NCBI GenBank assembly: GCA_945861675.1
Contig: CAMAVY010000004.1
Coordinates: 1 to 57,610 of the forward strand
Length of the DNA stretch: 57,610 nucleotides
Source of the DNA: Klebsiella pneumoniae
Lineage (GTDB): Bacteria > Pseudomonadota > Gammaproteobacteria > Pseudomonadales > Azotimanducaceae
Direction of reading: 5' to 3'
A model generated the notes under the pieces. It was not told where the DNA came from. It ran no database searches and was given only the letters and a program-made list of their open reading frames with translations. Numbering within the stretch: the first letter of the stretch is position 1; the number at the start of each line of letters is the position of its first letter. A program made the position numbers and the translations under genes. Shown in pieces: positions 18,770 through 27,349 of this stretch.

Positions 18770-21700
18770 TCAGGGCGTGCAGCCGGTCGTGTTGTTGCTC
18801 AGATCCCGGCAGCCTTCTCGGATCCAGCGCAACAGAAGGTCGTGGCGGGTCCGGTCGCCACCTGCATTGTTATCAACATCGAATCCGGGGCGTTCGCCGC
18901 CTGGGTGTGCGTCGAGGCCCTGCGGGCGCCGCAGCACGGGCGAGTTCTCCGGCGTGACTGCGTGAACGTTCAGCAACACCTGGCGCAGCAGACCCGCGGC
19001 CGTTGCGGGGTCGGCTGACCAATCGGGCAGCAAGGCCGGGTTCAGCCGCTCTGTGACACTGGGCGTGATGGTGCAGGCCACGTTCCCGCTCGGGCAGTGG
19101 CATTCCATGCACGCGCGCCTTGCCGGGTTGTTCCGCACGCGGAAGACGCTGGTGATATCGCGCGCGAACGACGCGGCAATGCTGATGTTCAGGCGCTCTG
19201 CAGGCCTGGACGCAGCCGGCACCGTCAGCGTGACGCCCGGCGACACGGTGGCTTGCACTCTGAAGGTGAAGCTGTCGGTGCTATCGGTCAGATTGCCGGG
19301 TGTGTACGTGACACGGCCCAGGTTGACGTCTGCCTGTGTGAAGCTGCTGGCGCTCACGCTATTGAGTCGCAGACTGCCATTGGTCGGCGCACTCACCACG
19401 ACGTAGGTCGGTGTTGCGCCAGAGGTTGTCGTGTAGCCCAACTCCTCACGCGTGAGCGTAGATGCGCCGGTGACGCCGAACGCCTGCAGCATCAGGTCCG
19501 ACACACCGCGCATCGGTGCATCGGGCGCCGGATTCACAGTGATTGCGAACGTGCGGGTCGCGAGCGTGGCGCTGCCGTCGGACACGCTATAGCGGAAGCT
19601 GTCGGCGGTGGCCGGACTCAAGTCGTCACGGTCGTCCTGGTTACGATACAGCACGTTGCCATTGTTGATGTCGGCTTGCGTGAAGCGCGTCAACACAACG
19701 GCCCCGTTGGTCAGCACACCACCTGCAGGCGCGGTGATGACGGCGTACACGACTTCGCCCGGCGCAGTGTCCGCATCGTCGAAGCGCAGATCCGATGCCG
19801 TGACCGCTGTGTCGCGACCGCGAATCGCCGCGGTCAACGGCCCGGTGACGATCGGCGTCGGTGAGTCGGCCACGGCAAGAATGTCGAAACGGAAATCCAG
19901 CGGACCAAGCGCCACACCGCCATCGGTGACGGTGAAGCGGAAGGTGTCCACCAGATTCTCGCCGCCAGAGTGGGTGTACGTGATCAGGTTGTTGTCCAGA
20001 TCGGCCTGCGTGAACGACAAGCGGGTCAGGCCGCCGTTCTGCGGCGCAACGATGACGTTGAACACGATTTCGGCGGCGGCGTTGTCGCTGTCGGATACTG
20101 CGAGAGACGTCATGTTGAGCAGCGCACTGCCGCCTTCGGGCAGCGCCAGCGGCAGGTTGCGTACCAATGTCGGCGTGTCGTTTACAGGCACCACGAACAG
20201 CGTGATTTCCTGGCCTGTGACTGTGGTGGTGCCGTCGGTCACCGAGAACACTGCCGTGTCCGATGTGTTTTCTGCACCGTTGTGCCGGTACTCGACGCGT
20301 CCGGCGTTGATGTCTGCCTGGGTAAAGGTAACGGTTGACAGCGTATCGGTCTGCACGAACATGCCCGTGGTCGGTGGCGTGGCGATGCGATAGACGATTT
20401 CGTCCGGGTTGTTGTCGATGTCGTCGAAGCGCAGCACCGCTGCGGTGATTGACACGGCCGCACCTTCGCTTACGGATGCGCTTGGGCGCACGCCGGGCGC
20501 CGGCACCACCTGGAAGGGCGACGCGGAATCGGCGCGAATGGTGACCACTGCAGGCGCAGAGTCGCCCTGCGTATTGCTGGCAATCAGCTCAACGCGATAC
20601 TCCCCTGGGCGGTCCGCACGGAATGCCGGCGCGTTGGTGGTGGCGCCCACGATCTGCGCGGTGCTGAGCGCGGGGCGGTTGAGGAACCGCCAGCGATAGC
20701 TGTCGGCGTTCGGACTGTCCGATCCATCCAGACGGATCTGATCCTGATTCATGGCGATCATGGGTGCGCCGGTGATGCGCGCGACGGGTACGCCTGGCGT
20801 CAGGCCGGTGGTCGGTGTGCCAAACGCCTCAAGGGCAGTGCGCAATTGCTCTGCGCCGGATGGCCCGCCGCCGAACGGCACCCAGAAGCGATCGTTGGTC
20901 AGGCGGGCCAGCGGCATGCTGCCTTCCTCGAACGCGACTTCCTTCAGCCGGTCGCGCACACGCAACAGGTCGCTGACATTGGCGAACGTGTCGCGGTCGT
21001 TGTTGGCGTGGCAGGAGCGGCAGTAACGCGCGAACACATCGGTATAGAGCGCTTCCTGGCCGGCCCAGCCTTTGGCCACGAAGTTGCTGTTGAAAGTGGC
21101 ACTGGGGAAGCTGTCGTACGGCGCTTCGACGTCGCCGTACATGCCGTGCACGAGTTCGATGGCGCTTGCGAAGCGTACCGGGTCCTCTTCATACGTGCTG
21201 GCCACCATCATGTTCAGTTGCTTGAACCGCGACTCCTGTCCTGCGCGCGACCAACGCTCCAGCTGTTCGCTGGTGAATTCCGCCGCGTTCAGATCAGGGT
21301 CGACCTGTTTGGCGTCGGTTGCGCGAACGTACAGGTAGGAATTCAGATCGAACGGCAGAAAGCCCGCGTTGACGTCGCCATGGTTGGCGTACTCGCCGTT
21401 CGCCAGGAATACGGGGCGGCCGCCGTGGCAGGCCGTGCACACGCCGGGCACCCACTTCTCGCCGCGCCCGTCGAAATTGAAGCTGGCGTTGCGCGCCGAG
21501 TCGCCCTTATCGTCGGGCACGTAGGCGAAGAACTTCACGAACTTCTTGCCGCTCGGGTCCTGATCTGGCGCGCTGTACTCCATCACCACGGCGGCGAAGT
21601 TGTTCAGCTTCTTCAACGCCGCTTCCAGCGTCGGATAGTTGGCGACATAGGTGAATACCGCGCCTGTGGCAGGGTCTCGGCGCATGAACATGTCGCGGCC

Positions 21701-22933
21701 GAAGCCCAGGTCGAAGTTGTTCACATAGGTGGCGTGGCTGTATTCGGTCTCTGGAATCGGCACACCGTTGCGGGTGAACCCTGCGTACTCAAGCCAGGCC
21801 TTCAGGGTCAGGCGGCGGTTCAAGGGGTCGACTGCGCGGTAGTAGGCCTGGGCCGTCGTCTGCGTGTCCGGCGCGGTCTGGCCAGGCTGTGTGGACTGTT
21901 GTGGCGCAAGTTCTTCTACGCCGATGCGATACGAGGTGCGGCCGGCCTGCAGCGGCAGACGTGTACCGTCGCGACGCAGCACATACAGCACGGCGCGGTC
22001 CTGGCAGTTCACGCTCTGGCCGGTTTCGTTCAGGCAGTTGCCGGTGTCGACGGTCAAGGCTAGGTCGACGAAGAACTTCGCGTCGTCGGCGAATTCGGGC
22101 TCGAGACGGGAATCGCGATTCGCGGACTGAAAGCGCTTGTTGATCGAGTCGACGTCGAATGCCGGAATGCGCAGCACCAGGCGCGGGCTGTAGAAGGCGT
22201 CGACGGCCTCGGCAATGCTGTTCCAGTTGGCGTTCGTGCCGCTGATGAAGGCGCTGTTGAATGTGCTCGGCACATCGTCGAGCGACAGGGTGCGGTTCGG
22301 GACGGCGGAGGTGCCCGTGCGGTCGGTGTAGCTGACACCGGTGCGCTGGGTGATGCGGAAGTTCACCGGCGTGGTTGTCTGCGTGCCGCGGTCGAGTGTC
22401 GCGACCACGATGTAGCTGTCGGACGTGCTGTTGATGTAGGTGAGGAAACGATTGGTATCGACGATCGGCAGCACTGTGACGGTGACTTCGTCGCTGGCAA
22501 CGTCGCCTTCTGCGTCGGTGACGGTGAGCCGGAAGTGCAGGGCAGTGCTGACCTTCACTTTTGGCGCAGTGAAGATCACGGTGTTGTTGGTGCGTTCGAT
22601 CAATTCAACCTGCGGGCCCGTGGTGTCCAGCTGCGTCCAGACAAAGCGCAGTACCGGACTGTCGGTGCCATCGCTGTCCTTGCCGGACAAGAGCACGTCT
22701 GCACCGGATCTCACCTGTGCGTCGCTCGACGGACCGGCGCCGGTGTTGATCACCGACGCTACGGCGATCGGCGACTTGTTGGTGCCGTACTGGCCGCCGC
22801 CCGCGCCGCCGCAGGCTGCCAGGAGCGAGATCAATGTGGCAGTGCAGAGGAGTCTACTCAGGCAGCGCGCTGTCCCAGCGCGCCCGGGCGAGACCGCGCG
22901 CCCGCGTAGGTCGCGTTTCGCCTCAGAACTCAT
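18770..22933 (-). CDS. Large lipoprotein with three CxxCH motifs, a PKD-like domain and cadherin/CSPG-type repeats
   Basis: From the ATG at 22933 the protein has 1387 residues. The lipobox LLAAC puts the lipidated Cys at residue 41. A PKD/cadherin-like domain (about 55-155, FRLTVTDAEGDVASDEVTVTV) is followed by a beta-rich region. CTACH is at residues 499-503 and CRSCH at 638-642, and CMECH begins at 1275; each can bind a c-type haem. Residues about 800-1230 hold CSPG/Cadherin_3-like repeats, recognised by FTQADINAGRVEYRHNG, FTQADLDNNLITYTHSG, FTQADINNGNVLYRNQD and FTQADVNLGRVTYTPGN. The ATG overlaps the end of the upstream barrel gene by 11 nt, so the two are probably translationally coupled. 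A longer frame upstream is only the shadow of that gene. It is probably surface or periplasm exposed; redox function is inference. Confidence 0.8.
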   Translation of the reverse strand: MSSEAKRDLRGRAVSPGRAGTARCLSRLLCTATLISLLAACGGAGGGQYGTNKSPIAVASVINTGAGPSSDAQVRSGADVLLSGKDSDGTDSPVLRFVWTQLDTTGPQVELIERTNNTVIFTAPKVKVSTALHFRLTVTDAEGDVASDEVTVTVLPIVDTNRFLTYINSTSDSYIVVATLDRGTQTTTPVNFRITQRTGVSYTDRTGTSAVPNRTLSLDDVPSTFNSAFISGTNANWNSIAEAVDAFYSPRLVLRIPAFDVDSINKRFQSANRDSRLEPEFADDAKFFVDLALTVDTGNCLNETGQSVNCQDRAVLYVLRRDGTRLPLQAGRTSYRIGVEELAPQQSTQPGQTAPDTQTTAQAYYRAVDPLNRRLTLKAWLEYAGFTRNGVPIPETEYSHATYVNNFDLGFGRDMFMRRDPATGAVFTYVANYPTLEAALKKLNNFAAVVMEYSAPDQDPSGKKFVKFFAYVPDDKGDSARNASFNFDGRGEKWVPGVCTACHGGRPVFLANGEYANHGDVNAGFLPFDLNSYLYVRATDAKQVDPDLNAAEFTSEQLERWSRAGQESRFKQLNMMVASTYEEDPVRFASAIELVHGMYGDVEAPYDSFPSATFNSNFVAKGWAGQEALYTDVFARYCRSCHANNDRDTFANVSDLLRVRDRLKEVAFEEGSMPLARLTNDRFWVPFGGGPSGAEQLRTALEAFGTPTTGLTPGVPVARITGAPMIAMNQDQIRLDGSDSPNADSYRWRFLNRPALSTAQIVGATTNAPAFRADRPGEYRVELIASNTQGDSAPAVVTIRADSASPFQVVPAPGVRPSASVSEGAAVSITAAVLRFDDIDNNPDEIVYRIATPPTTGMFVQTDTLSTVTFTQADINAGRVEYRHNGAENTSDTAVFSVTDGTTTVTGQEITLFVVPVNDTPTLVRNLPLALPEGGSALLNMTSLAVSDSDNAAAEIVFNVIVAPQNGGLTRLSFTQADLDNNLITYTHSGGENLVDTFRFTVTDGGVALGPLDFRFDILAVADSPTPIVTGPLTAAIRGRDTAVTASDLRFDDADTAPGEVVYAVITAPAGGVLTNGAVVLTRFTQADINNGNVLYRNQDDRDDLSPATADSFRYSVSDGSATLATRTFAITVNPAPDAPMRGVSDLMLQAFGVTGASTLTREELGYTTTSGATPTYVVVSAPTNGSLRLNSVSASSFTQADVNLGRVTYTPGNLTDSTDSFTFRVQATVSPGVTLTVPAASRPAERLNISIAASFARDITSVFRVRNNPARRACMECHCPSGNVACTITPSVTERLNPALLPDWSADPATAAGLLRQVLLNVHAVTPENSPVLRRPQGLDAHPGGERPGFDVDNNAGGDRTRHDLLLRWIREGCRDLSNNTTGCTP

Positions 22934-24491
22934 AGCGCGCGCCGCCGCTGAACACATGATTGCTGATGTCCTCAAGGCCGATAATGGTGCGGTACTCGAC
23001 GAACACCTGAACGCCGCCGTGGATCGTACCCTCGTCGTCGGGGCGGCCGCCACGAACAATGGCTGACAAGCCCACTGAGGCGGTGAAGTAATCCGGATCG
23101 GAGTCGTCGGTCGGCACTTCGAAATCCAGTTGATCGGCATTGGCCATGCCGTTCACGCTGCGATACACGGCGGAAATCTTGCGCGACTTGTCCTGGAATT
23201 CGTGCAGTGCTTCCACGCGTACGTAGGGCATGAATACGCCGAAGCTGGGCGTCCAGACGTAGGTTGCACGCACACCTGCCGCCAGCTCGGCAGATTTGAT
23301 CTCCTGGTCGGCGACGCTGAACTCGAAGCCTTCGCTGGCGATGTCCTGCTCGCGAAAACCATCGATGTTCACGCGCAGCACGTTGGCCTTGATGTAGGGC
23401 TCGATCGAGACGCTGGGCCAGTTGAAGTTGTAGCCGGTGGCCACCTCCAAGGCATAGGTGCGGCTGTCGGTTTCCGACAGCGTCGCCGTATTGGTGTTGT
23501 CGACATCGGGGTTGAACGACGGGTACTTGATGAAGCGCGTCATCTTGAAATGCACGAACTGGGCCGAACCAAACGCGCTGACAGACCAGTCCGATGGGCT
23601 GTACATGGCGAACAGCGCCACCGATCCGCCGTTGCCGTCCACGCCGCCATCCACGATGGACTTCACCGAGTCGAAGTCGACTTCGTTCAACGTTGCCCCT
23701 GCGGTCGCACCCAGCACCAGGCCGTTGTCGAAGCGATAGTCCAGGCCGCCGGTTGCTTCGAATGCGTTGTAGTCGAATGCATCTTCGACCTTGGTCGGGT
23801 CGCGCGTGCCGTAGCCGAAGGAGACATTGAGGAAACCGCCAACGCGCGAAAACTGCGTACCCGCTTCCTGTGCCGATGCACCTTCACCAGCGTTTTCATT
23901 GACTGCGGCGTCGTCGGAAGCCGCGCCGTCATCCGACGCCGCGCCGCCCGCAAGGCGTGTGCTCAAGCCGCGCCCGGCTGCAGCCTGGGCAAGCATGGCC
24001 ATCTGGTCATTCGGAATGAAGCCTGCACTTGCGATCTGAAATCCGCGCGCACCAAAGCGCAGTGCCGTCATGCGCGAAGCAAGATTGGCGATCTGACCGT
24101 TCGTGAACTCCGTGGAACTTGAACCTTGTGCCGACACTTCTTCGGCGGCGGTCCAGCGCAAGGCGAAACCCAAGCCCTCGCGGTCCAGCTGCAGGCTGAA
24201 CTCGGTTGCACCCGTGCCTTGCAGTTCGTTGGCGGTATGCACCAGTTCGCGCACGTTGTCGTACACCTTGAACTGTGCCGCGCTGCATTGTCCCGACGTG
24301 CCGCGTGCACACGCGGGGTCCAATGCGTTGAACGTATTCTGGTTTGCGATCGCCGCCCGGCGCTCGAGATCGTTGAACGACGTATCGTTGCTCACGAACG
24401 ACGCCAGGTCTGCCGAAGCGGGTTGCAGCAGAAACACACTGCCGAGCAGAGCAGCAATGTGAGCAAGCGGGCGGAGACGGCGGACGGGCAT
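22923..24491 (-). CDS. Outer-membrane autotransporter-type beta-barrel protein
   Basis: The 522-residue protein has a signal peptide (IAALLGSVFLLQPASA) and a passenger-like part of about 200 residues. The C-terminal half is built of alternating amphipathic strands (GGFLNVSFGYGTRD, ATGGLDYRFDNGLVLGATAG, GGSVALFAMYSPSDWSVSA, YALEVATGYNFNW, VEYRTIIGL) and ends in GGARYEF with a terminal Phe, the normal outer-membrane barrel signal. This is the autotransporter beta-domain pattern. Two Cys (CARGTSGQC) lie in the N-terminal part. AGGGAGCTCAATTC precedes the ATG. It is the first gene of the surface operon; its stop overlaps the start of the CxxCH lipoprotein. It may export or anchor the two following proteins, but that is inference. 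Confidence 0.85.
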   Translation of the reverse strand: MPVRRLRPLAHIAALLGSVFLLQPASADLASFVSNDTSFNDLERRAAIANQNTFNALDPACARGTSGQCSAAQFKVYDNVRELVHTANELQGTGATEFSLQLDREGLGFALRWTAAEEVSAQGSSSTEFTNGQIANLASRMTALRFGARGFQIASAGFIPNDQMAMLAQAAAGRGLSTRLAGGAASDDGAASDDAAVNENAGEGASAQEAGTQFSRVGGFLNVSFGYGTRDPTKVEDAFDYNAFEATGGLDYRFDNGLVLGATAGATLNEVDFDSVKSIVDGGVDGNGGSVALFAMYSPSDWSVSAFGSAQFVHFKMTRFIKYPSFNPDVDNTNTATLSETDSRTYALEVATGYNFNWPSVSIEPYIKANVLRVNIDGFREQDIASEGFEFSVADQEIKSAELAAGVRATYVWTPSFGVFMPYVRVEALHEFQDKSRKISAVYRSVNGMANADQLDFEVPTDDSDPDYFTASVGLSAIVRGGRPDDEGTIHGGVQVFVEYRTIIGLEDISNHVFSGGARYEF

Positions 24492-24654
24492 GAATTGAGC
24501 TCCCTGGACTCGGGCCAGCGACGCGTCGCCACGGACCTTTCTTGTTGGTGTTCTGTGCTGCTGGCGGACTGCAGTTTCTTATTGTCTGCATATGCTGCGA
24601 TGCAGAAGTCGTCGTCCGCTCGGAGGGCCACCGTATCTTGGTGACACCCATCGA

Positions 24655-24685
24655 GGTATACCTAAATTGTGTCCGGGTGTACCTA
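24655..24685. promoter_or_regulatory. Paired GGTRTACC sites, 21-bp spacing (candidate operator)
   Basis: GGTATACCTA (24655-24664) and GGTGTACCTA (24676-24685) are direct repeats 21 bp apart, two helical turns. The core of each is a (near) palindrome. They lie in the 204-base gap between the caspase-like gene and the autotransporter gene, about 165-195 bases upstream of the latter's start, a good place to control the surface operon. No regulator gene is adjacent. The rest of the gap shows no gene. Confidence 0.4.
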
Positions 24686-24695
24686 GATCATCTGC

Positions 24696-26402
24696 TTAGC
24701 TCCGCGGCACGAAGAAGAATTCACCCCACTCGTGTCCGGCCGGTCGAATCGGGCGCAGTTGCGGCAGCTGTTCGATGCCCTGACGACGGGCTGACACCGC
24801 CACCTTCTCGAACACATCGCGGTACAGCGACACCGAAGACAGTACGCCCTGATTGCGCTGCAGCACATCGATGAACGCGCGGGCGAACACCGAGTGGCCG
24901 TCGCCGCCCTGATCCAGCACGGGTTTGATGTCGCCGGACGACAGGACATAGCGGGCCCGCAGGCCAACCAGTTCCTTGATTTCGGCCGGGGTATACGCCG
25001 AGCTGTTGCTCAGCAGCACGCTCGGGTCCGCGGAAAACAAACCCGCATAGCAGGAGTCCGAAACCACCAGCACGCGCTTGGCGTGATTGAGCGCCAGGTG
25101 CTCTGTGACCCACATGTTGTCGATCCAGAAGGTGTCGCGGGCCGACTCGGCCTCGATGGGCAGCCAGAAGCCCTGCACGTTCACGCGCCCGGTGGCGGTG
25201 CGTGGGGCGCTGGCAGGCTTGCTGGCCTGTTTGCTGGCTGGGGCGGGCAGGTTGCGGATCACACCGTGTCCCGCGAAATAGATCAGCACGTTGTCTTTGG
25301 CGGTGGCGCGGCGGTCCAGCTCGTTCACGGCCTGCTTGATGGTGGTCGCGTTGGCATTCAGCAGCAGCATCACCTGGAAGCCGTAACGCTGCTCCAGCAG
25401 GTCGGCGATGCGTTTGGCATCGCTGACGGGCGTGCTGAGTTTCTCCATGTGTTCGTAACTCTGGTTACCGATGACCAGCGCATAGAACTTGCCCATGTCG
25501 GCGTTGCCCAGCTGTGTGCGCACCATCTGCTGCCTGGCACCGGCCGTAACGGGCAGTTGTGGCCCGGTCAGCGTGGGCATCGCCACATTGGTTGGGGTGC
25601 GGAACACAGGGACAGAGGCCAGCTGTGTGCGTTTGACGGCCGCATCACGCTTCAGCTGAGCCACCAGATTGCCCAAGGTGCGCACCTGCGCCTGCGCCTG
25701 GGCCTGGGCCGCTGCGGCGCGCTCACCCTGGCTGGCGGCATCCGCCTGCACGTTCTTGATCTGTGTTTCCAGCAGGTCGATCTGCGACTGCGACTCCTTC
25801 AGCTGCGCTTCGAGGCTGGTGCGCAGTTCGTCGAGTTCGCGCTTGGCATCGGAGGACAAGCGCAGGCTGTCGTTCTGGATACCGGACGCCTTGCGGTACC
25901 ACTCCAGCGCTTCAAGGACGTTCTTGTCCACGCCTTTGCCTTGCTCAAGCATGGTGGCCAGGCTGAACTGTGCTGGCTTGTGTCCACCTTCGGCTGCGCG
26001 GCGATACCAGGCAGCGGCACGTTCAGGATTGGCGTCGCCTCCGTATGCGCCTTCATAGATCAGCGCCACCCGGTTCATCGCCTCCAGGTCGCCGGCCTCG
26101 GCGGCGGGAATCCACGCATCGAGCGCGGACTTTGAATCAGTGCGGTCATAGACCTTGGCCTCGCCGCCGCGGACGGCGCACTCGCCGCGGGTCAGGCGGG
26201 TCAAGCGGCGTGGCGTCTGATAGGTCATGGTGCCCAGGCTGCGGATCTGGCCCGGCAGAATGCAGTCCGAGACCTCCAGATCGTCGACATTGACCTTGCG
26301 CGGATCGAAGTTCTCGACTGCCGTGGCGGCTGGGGCAATCAACGCTGAAACGATGCTTGCGAAGGCCAGCATCGAGAGCGCAGTCAGTGCTGTGTGGCGC
26401 AA
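24696..26402 (-). CDS. Exported caspase-family (metacaspase-like, peptidase C14) protein with Sel1 repeats
   Basis: The 568-residue protein starts at TTG 26402, with AGGGGAG six bases upstream, and has a signal peptide (LSMLAFASIVSALIAPAATA). Residues about 90-175 hold Sel1-like repeats (AGDLEAMNRVALIYEGAY, ERAAAWYRRAAEGGHKPAQF). A coiled-coil region follows (about 185-255, Ala/Gln/Glu-rich). The caspase p20-like domain starts near 303 (GKFYALVIGNQSYEHM) and has the catalytic dyad His379 (YFAGHG) and Cys451 (SDSCYAG). It therefore looks active and secreted to the periplasm or beyond. It lies directly upstream of the surface operon on the same strand. Whether it processes those proteins is inference; caspase-Sel1 proteins exist elsewhere in proteobacteria. 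Confidence 0.85.
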   Translation of the reverse strand: MRHTALTALSMLAFASIVSALIAPAATAVENFDPRKVNVDDLEVSDCILPGQIRSLGTMTYQTPRRLTRLTRGECAVRGGEAKVYDRTDSKSALDAWIPAAEAGDLEAMNRVALIYEGAYGGDANPERAAAWYRRAAEGGHKPAQFSLATMLEQGKGVDKNVLEALEWYRKASGIQNDSLRLSSDAKRELDELRTSLEAQLKESQSQIDLLETQIKNVQADAASQGERAAAAQAQAQAQVRTLGNLVAQLKRDAAVKRTQLASVPVFRTPTNVAMPTLTGPQLPVTAGARQQMVRTQLGNADMGKFYALVIGNQSYEHMEKLSTPVSDAKRIADLLEQRYGFQVMLLLNANATTIKQAVNELDRRATAKDNVLIYFAGHGVIRNLPAPASKQASKPASAPRTATGRVNVQGFWLPIEAESARDTFWIDNMWVTEHLALNHAKRVLVVSDSCYAGLFSADPSVLLSNSSAYTPAEIKELVGLRARYVLSSGDIKPVLDQGGDGHSVFARAFIDVLQRNQGVLSSVSLYRDVFEKVAVSARRQGIEQLPQLRPIRPAGHEWGEFFFVPRS

Positions 26403-26416
26403 GGTGTGCTCCCCTA

Positions 26417-26512
26417 TGTGAGTCGAAATGTGTGAGTCGAAAGATGTGAGTCGAAAGATGTGAGTCGAAAGCTGCGAGTCGAAAGCTGTGAGTCGAAATG
26501 CGTGAGTGCATA
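26417..26512. repeat. 14-bp tandem repeat in a divergent intergenic region
   Basis: Six copies of TGTGAGTCGAAA plus two variable bases start at 26417, 26431, 26445, 26459, 26473 (one change) and 26487, with a degenerate seventh at 26501. The array fills the space between the caspase-like gene (minus) and the lipoprotein hydrolase (plus). Because 14 is not a multiple of three it is unlikely to be coding. A regulator-binding array or simple slippage are both possible. Confidence 0.85.
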
Positions 26513-27314
26513 CGTGCGCACCCGGTGCGGAATTCTAGGCCTCACGTTGTTGCTCGCAGCCTGCACCAGCGCACATTTCACTGGAGTAGTGGACGGCACG
26601 GATGTCCGAGACGTCCAAGGGTCGCCGTTCGTTCATCGCGTGTACACCAATTCCGGGTACGTGGATGCGCGCAATGGCGACGCACCGCGCACCATCCATG
26701 TGTATATCGATGGCGATGGTCAGCCCTGGCGTGGCGACCGGGTAGTCGCTGACCCCAGTCCGCGCGGCATGCTGGCACGGCAGATGCTGCAGCAGGACGA
26801 TGCGCCTGCGCTGTATCTCGGCCGCCCCTGCCACTTCACGCTACCGGCTGATCAGGCCTGCAGCCCCGAGGACTACACCTTCGGGCGCTATTCAGAGCGG
26901 GTGCTGGGCAGCATGGTCGTGGCGCTGCGGGCAGAACTGCCGGTGGGCGCGCGGGTGATTCTGATCGGCCACAGTGGTGGCGGCAGTCTGGCCATGCTGC
27001 TGGCTGCGCGCCTGCCGGAGGTTGTTGGCGTGGTCACGGTCGCCGCCAATCTCGATCTGGCCGCCTGGACACAGCTGCACGGCTACACACCTTTATACGC
27101 ATCTCTCGATCCGGCACGGCAGTCGGCGCTGCGGCCGTCAGTGACACAGCTGCATCTGAGCGGGGCTGCCGATGCGGATGTACCGACGTCCGTCACGCGT
27201 GGCGGTTTGCAGCAGCAGCTGAAAGCGCCCTTGCGGGTGCTCCCCGGCTACGATCACCGCTGTTGCTGGCTGAAGGTCTGGCCTAGCGTGCTGCGGGAGA
27301 TTGCGAGTTGGTAG
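26502..27314 (+). CDS. Lipoprotein alpha/beta hydrolase
   Basis: A 270-residue protein with a short charged start, the hydrophobic segment ILGLTLLLAACTS and a lipobox Cys. The alpha/beta-hydrolase nucleophile elbow is GHSGGG (RVILIGHSGGGSLAMLLAARLP), with an acid candidate in SGAADADVPT and a His in YDHRCCW near the end. YIDGDGQPW is a likely oxyanion strand region. I chose GTG 26502; the open frame reaches back into the 14-bp repeat array and an in-frame GTG at 26514 is also possible, so the start is uncertain. Substrate is not evident. The next gene begins 35 bases downstream and may be cotranscribed. Confidence 0.75.
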   Translation: MSAYVRTRCGILGLTLLLAACTSAHFTGVVDGTDVRDVQGSPFVHRVYTNSGYVDARNGDAPRTIHVYIDGDGQPWRGDRVVADPSPRGMLARQMLQQDDAPALYLGRPCHFTLPADQACSPEDYTFGRYSERVLGSMVVALRAELPVGARVILIGHSGGGSLAMLLAARLPEVVGVVTVAANLDLAAWTQLHGYTPLYASLDPARQSALRPSVTQLHLSGAADADVPTSVTRGGLQQQLKAPLRVLPGYDHRCCWLKVWPSVLREIASW

Positions 27315-27349
27315 GCCGCCAGAAGTGAAGTCGCACCCGAGCCTGCAGC

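Noticed and set aside
22934-23140. N-terminal extension of the CxxCH lipoprotein to 23140
   Set aside because: It is the shadow of the barrel gene; the ATG at 22933 gives a proper lipoprotein signal.
26417-26512. The 14-bp array as a CRISPR array
   Set aside because: Units are 12 conserved bases with two variable ones; no spacers of 30 or more bases and no cas genes.
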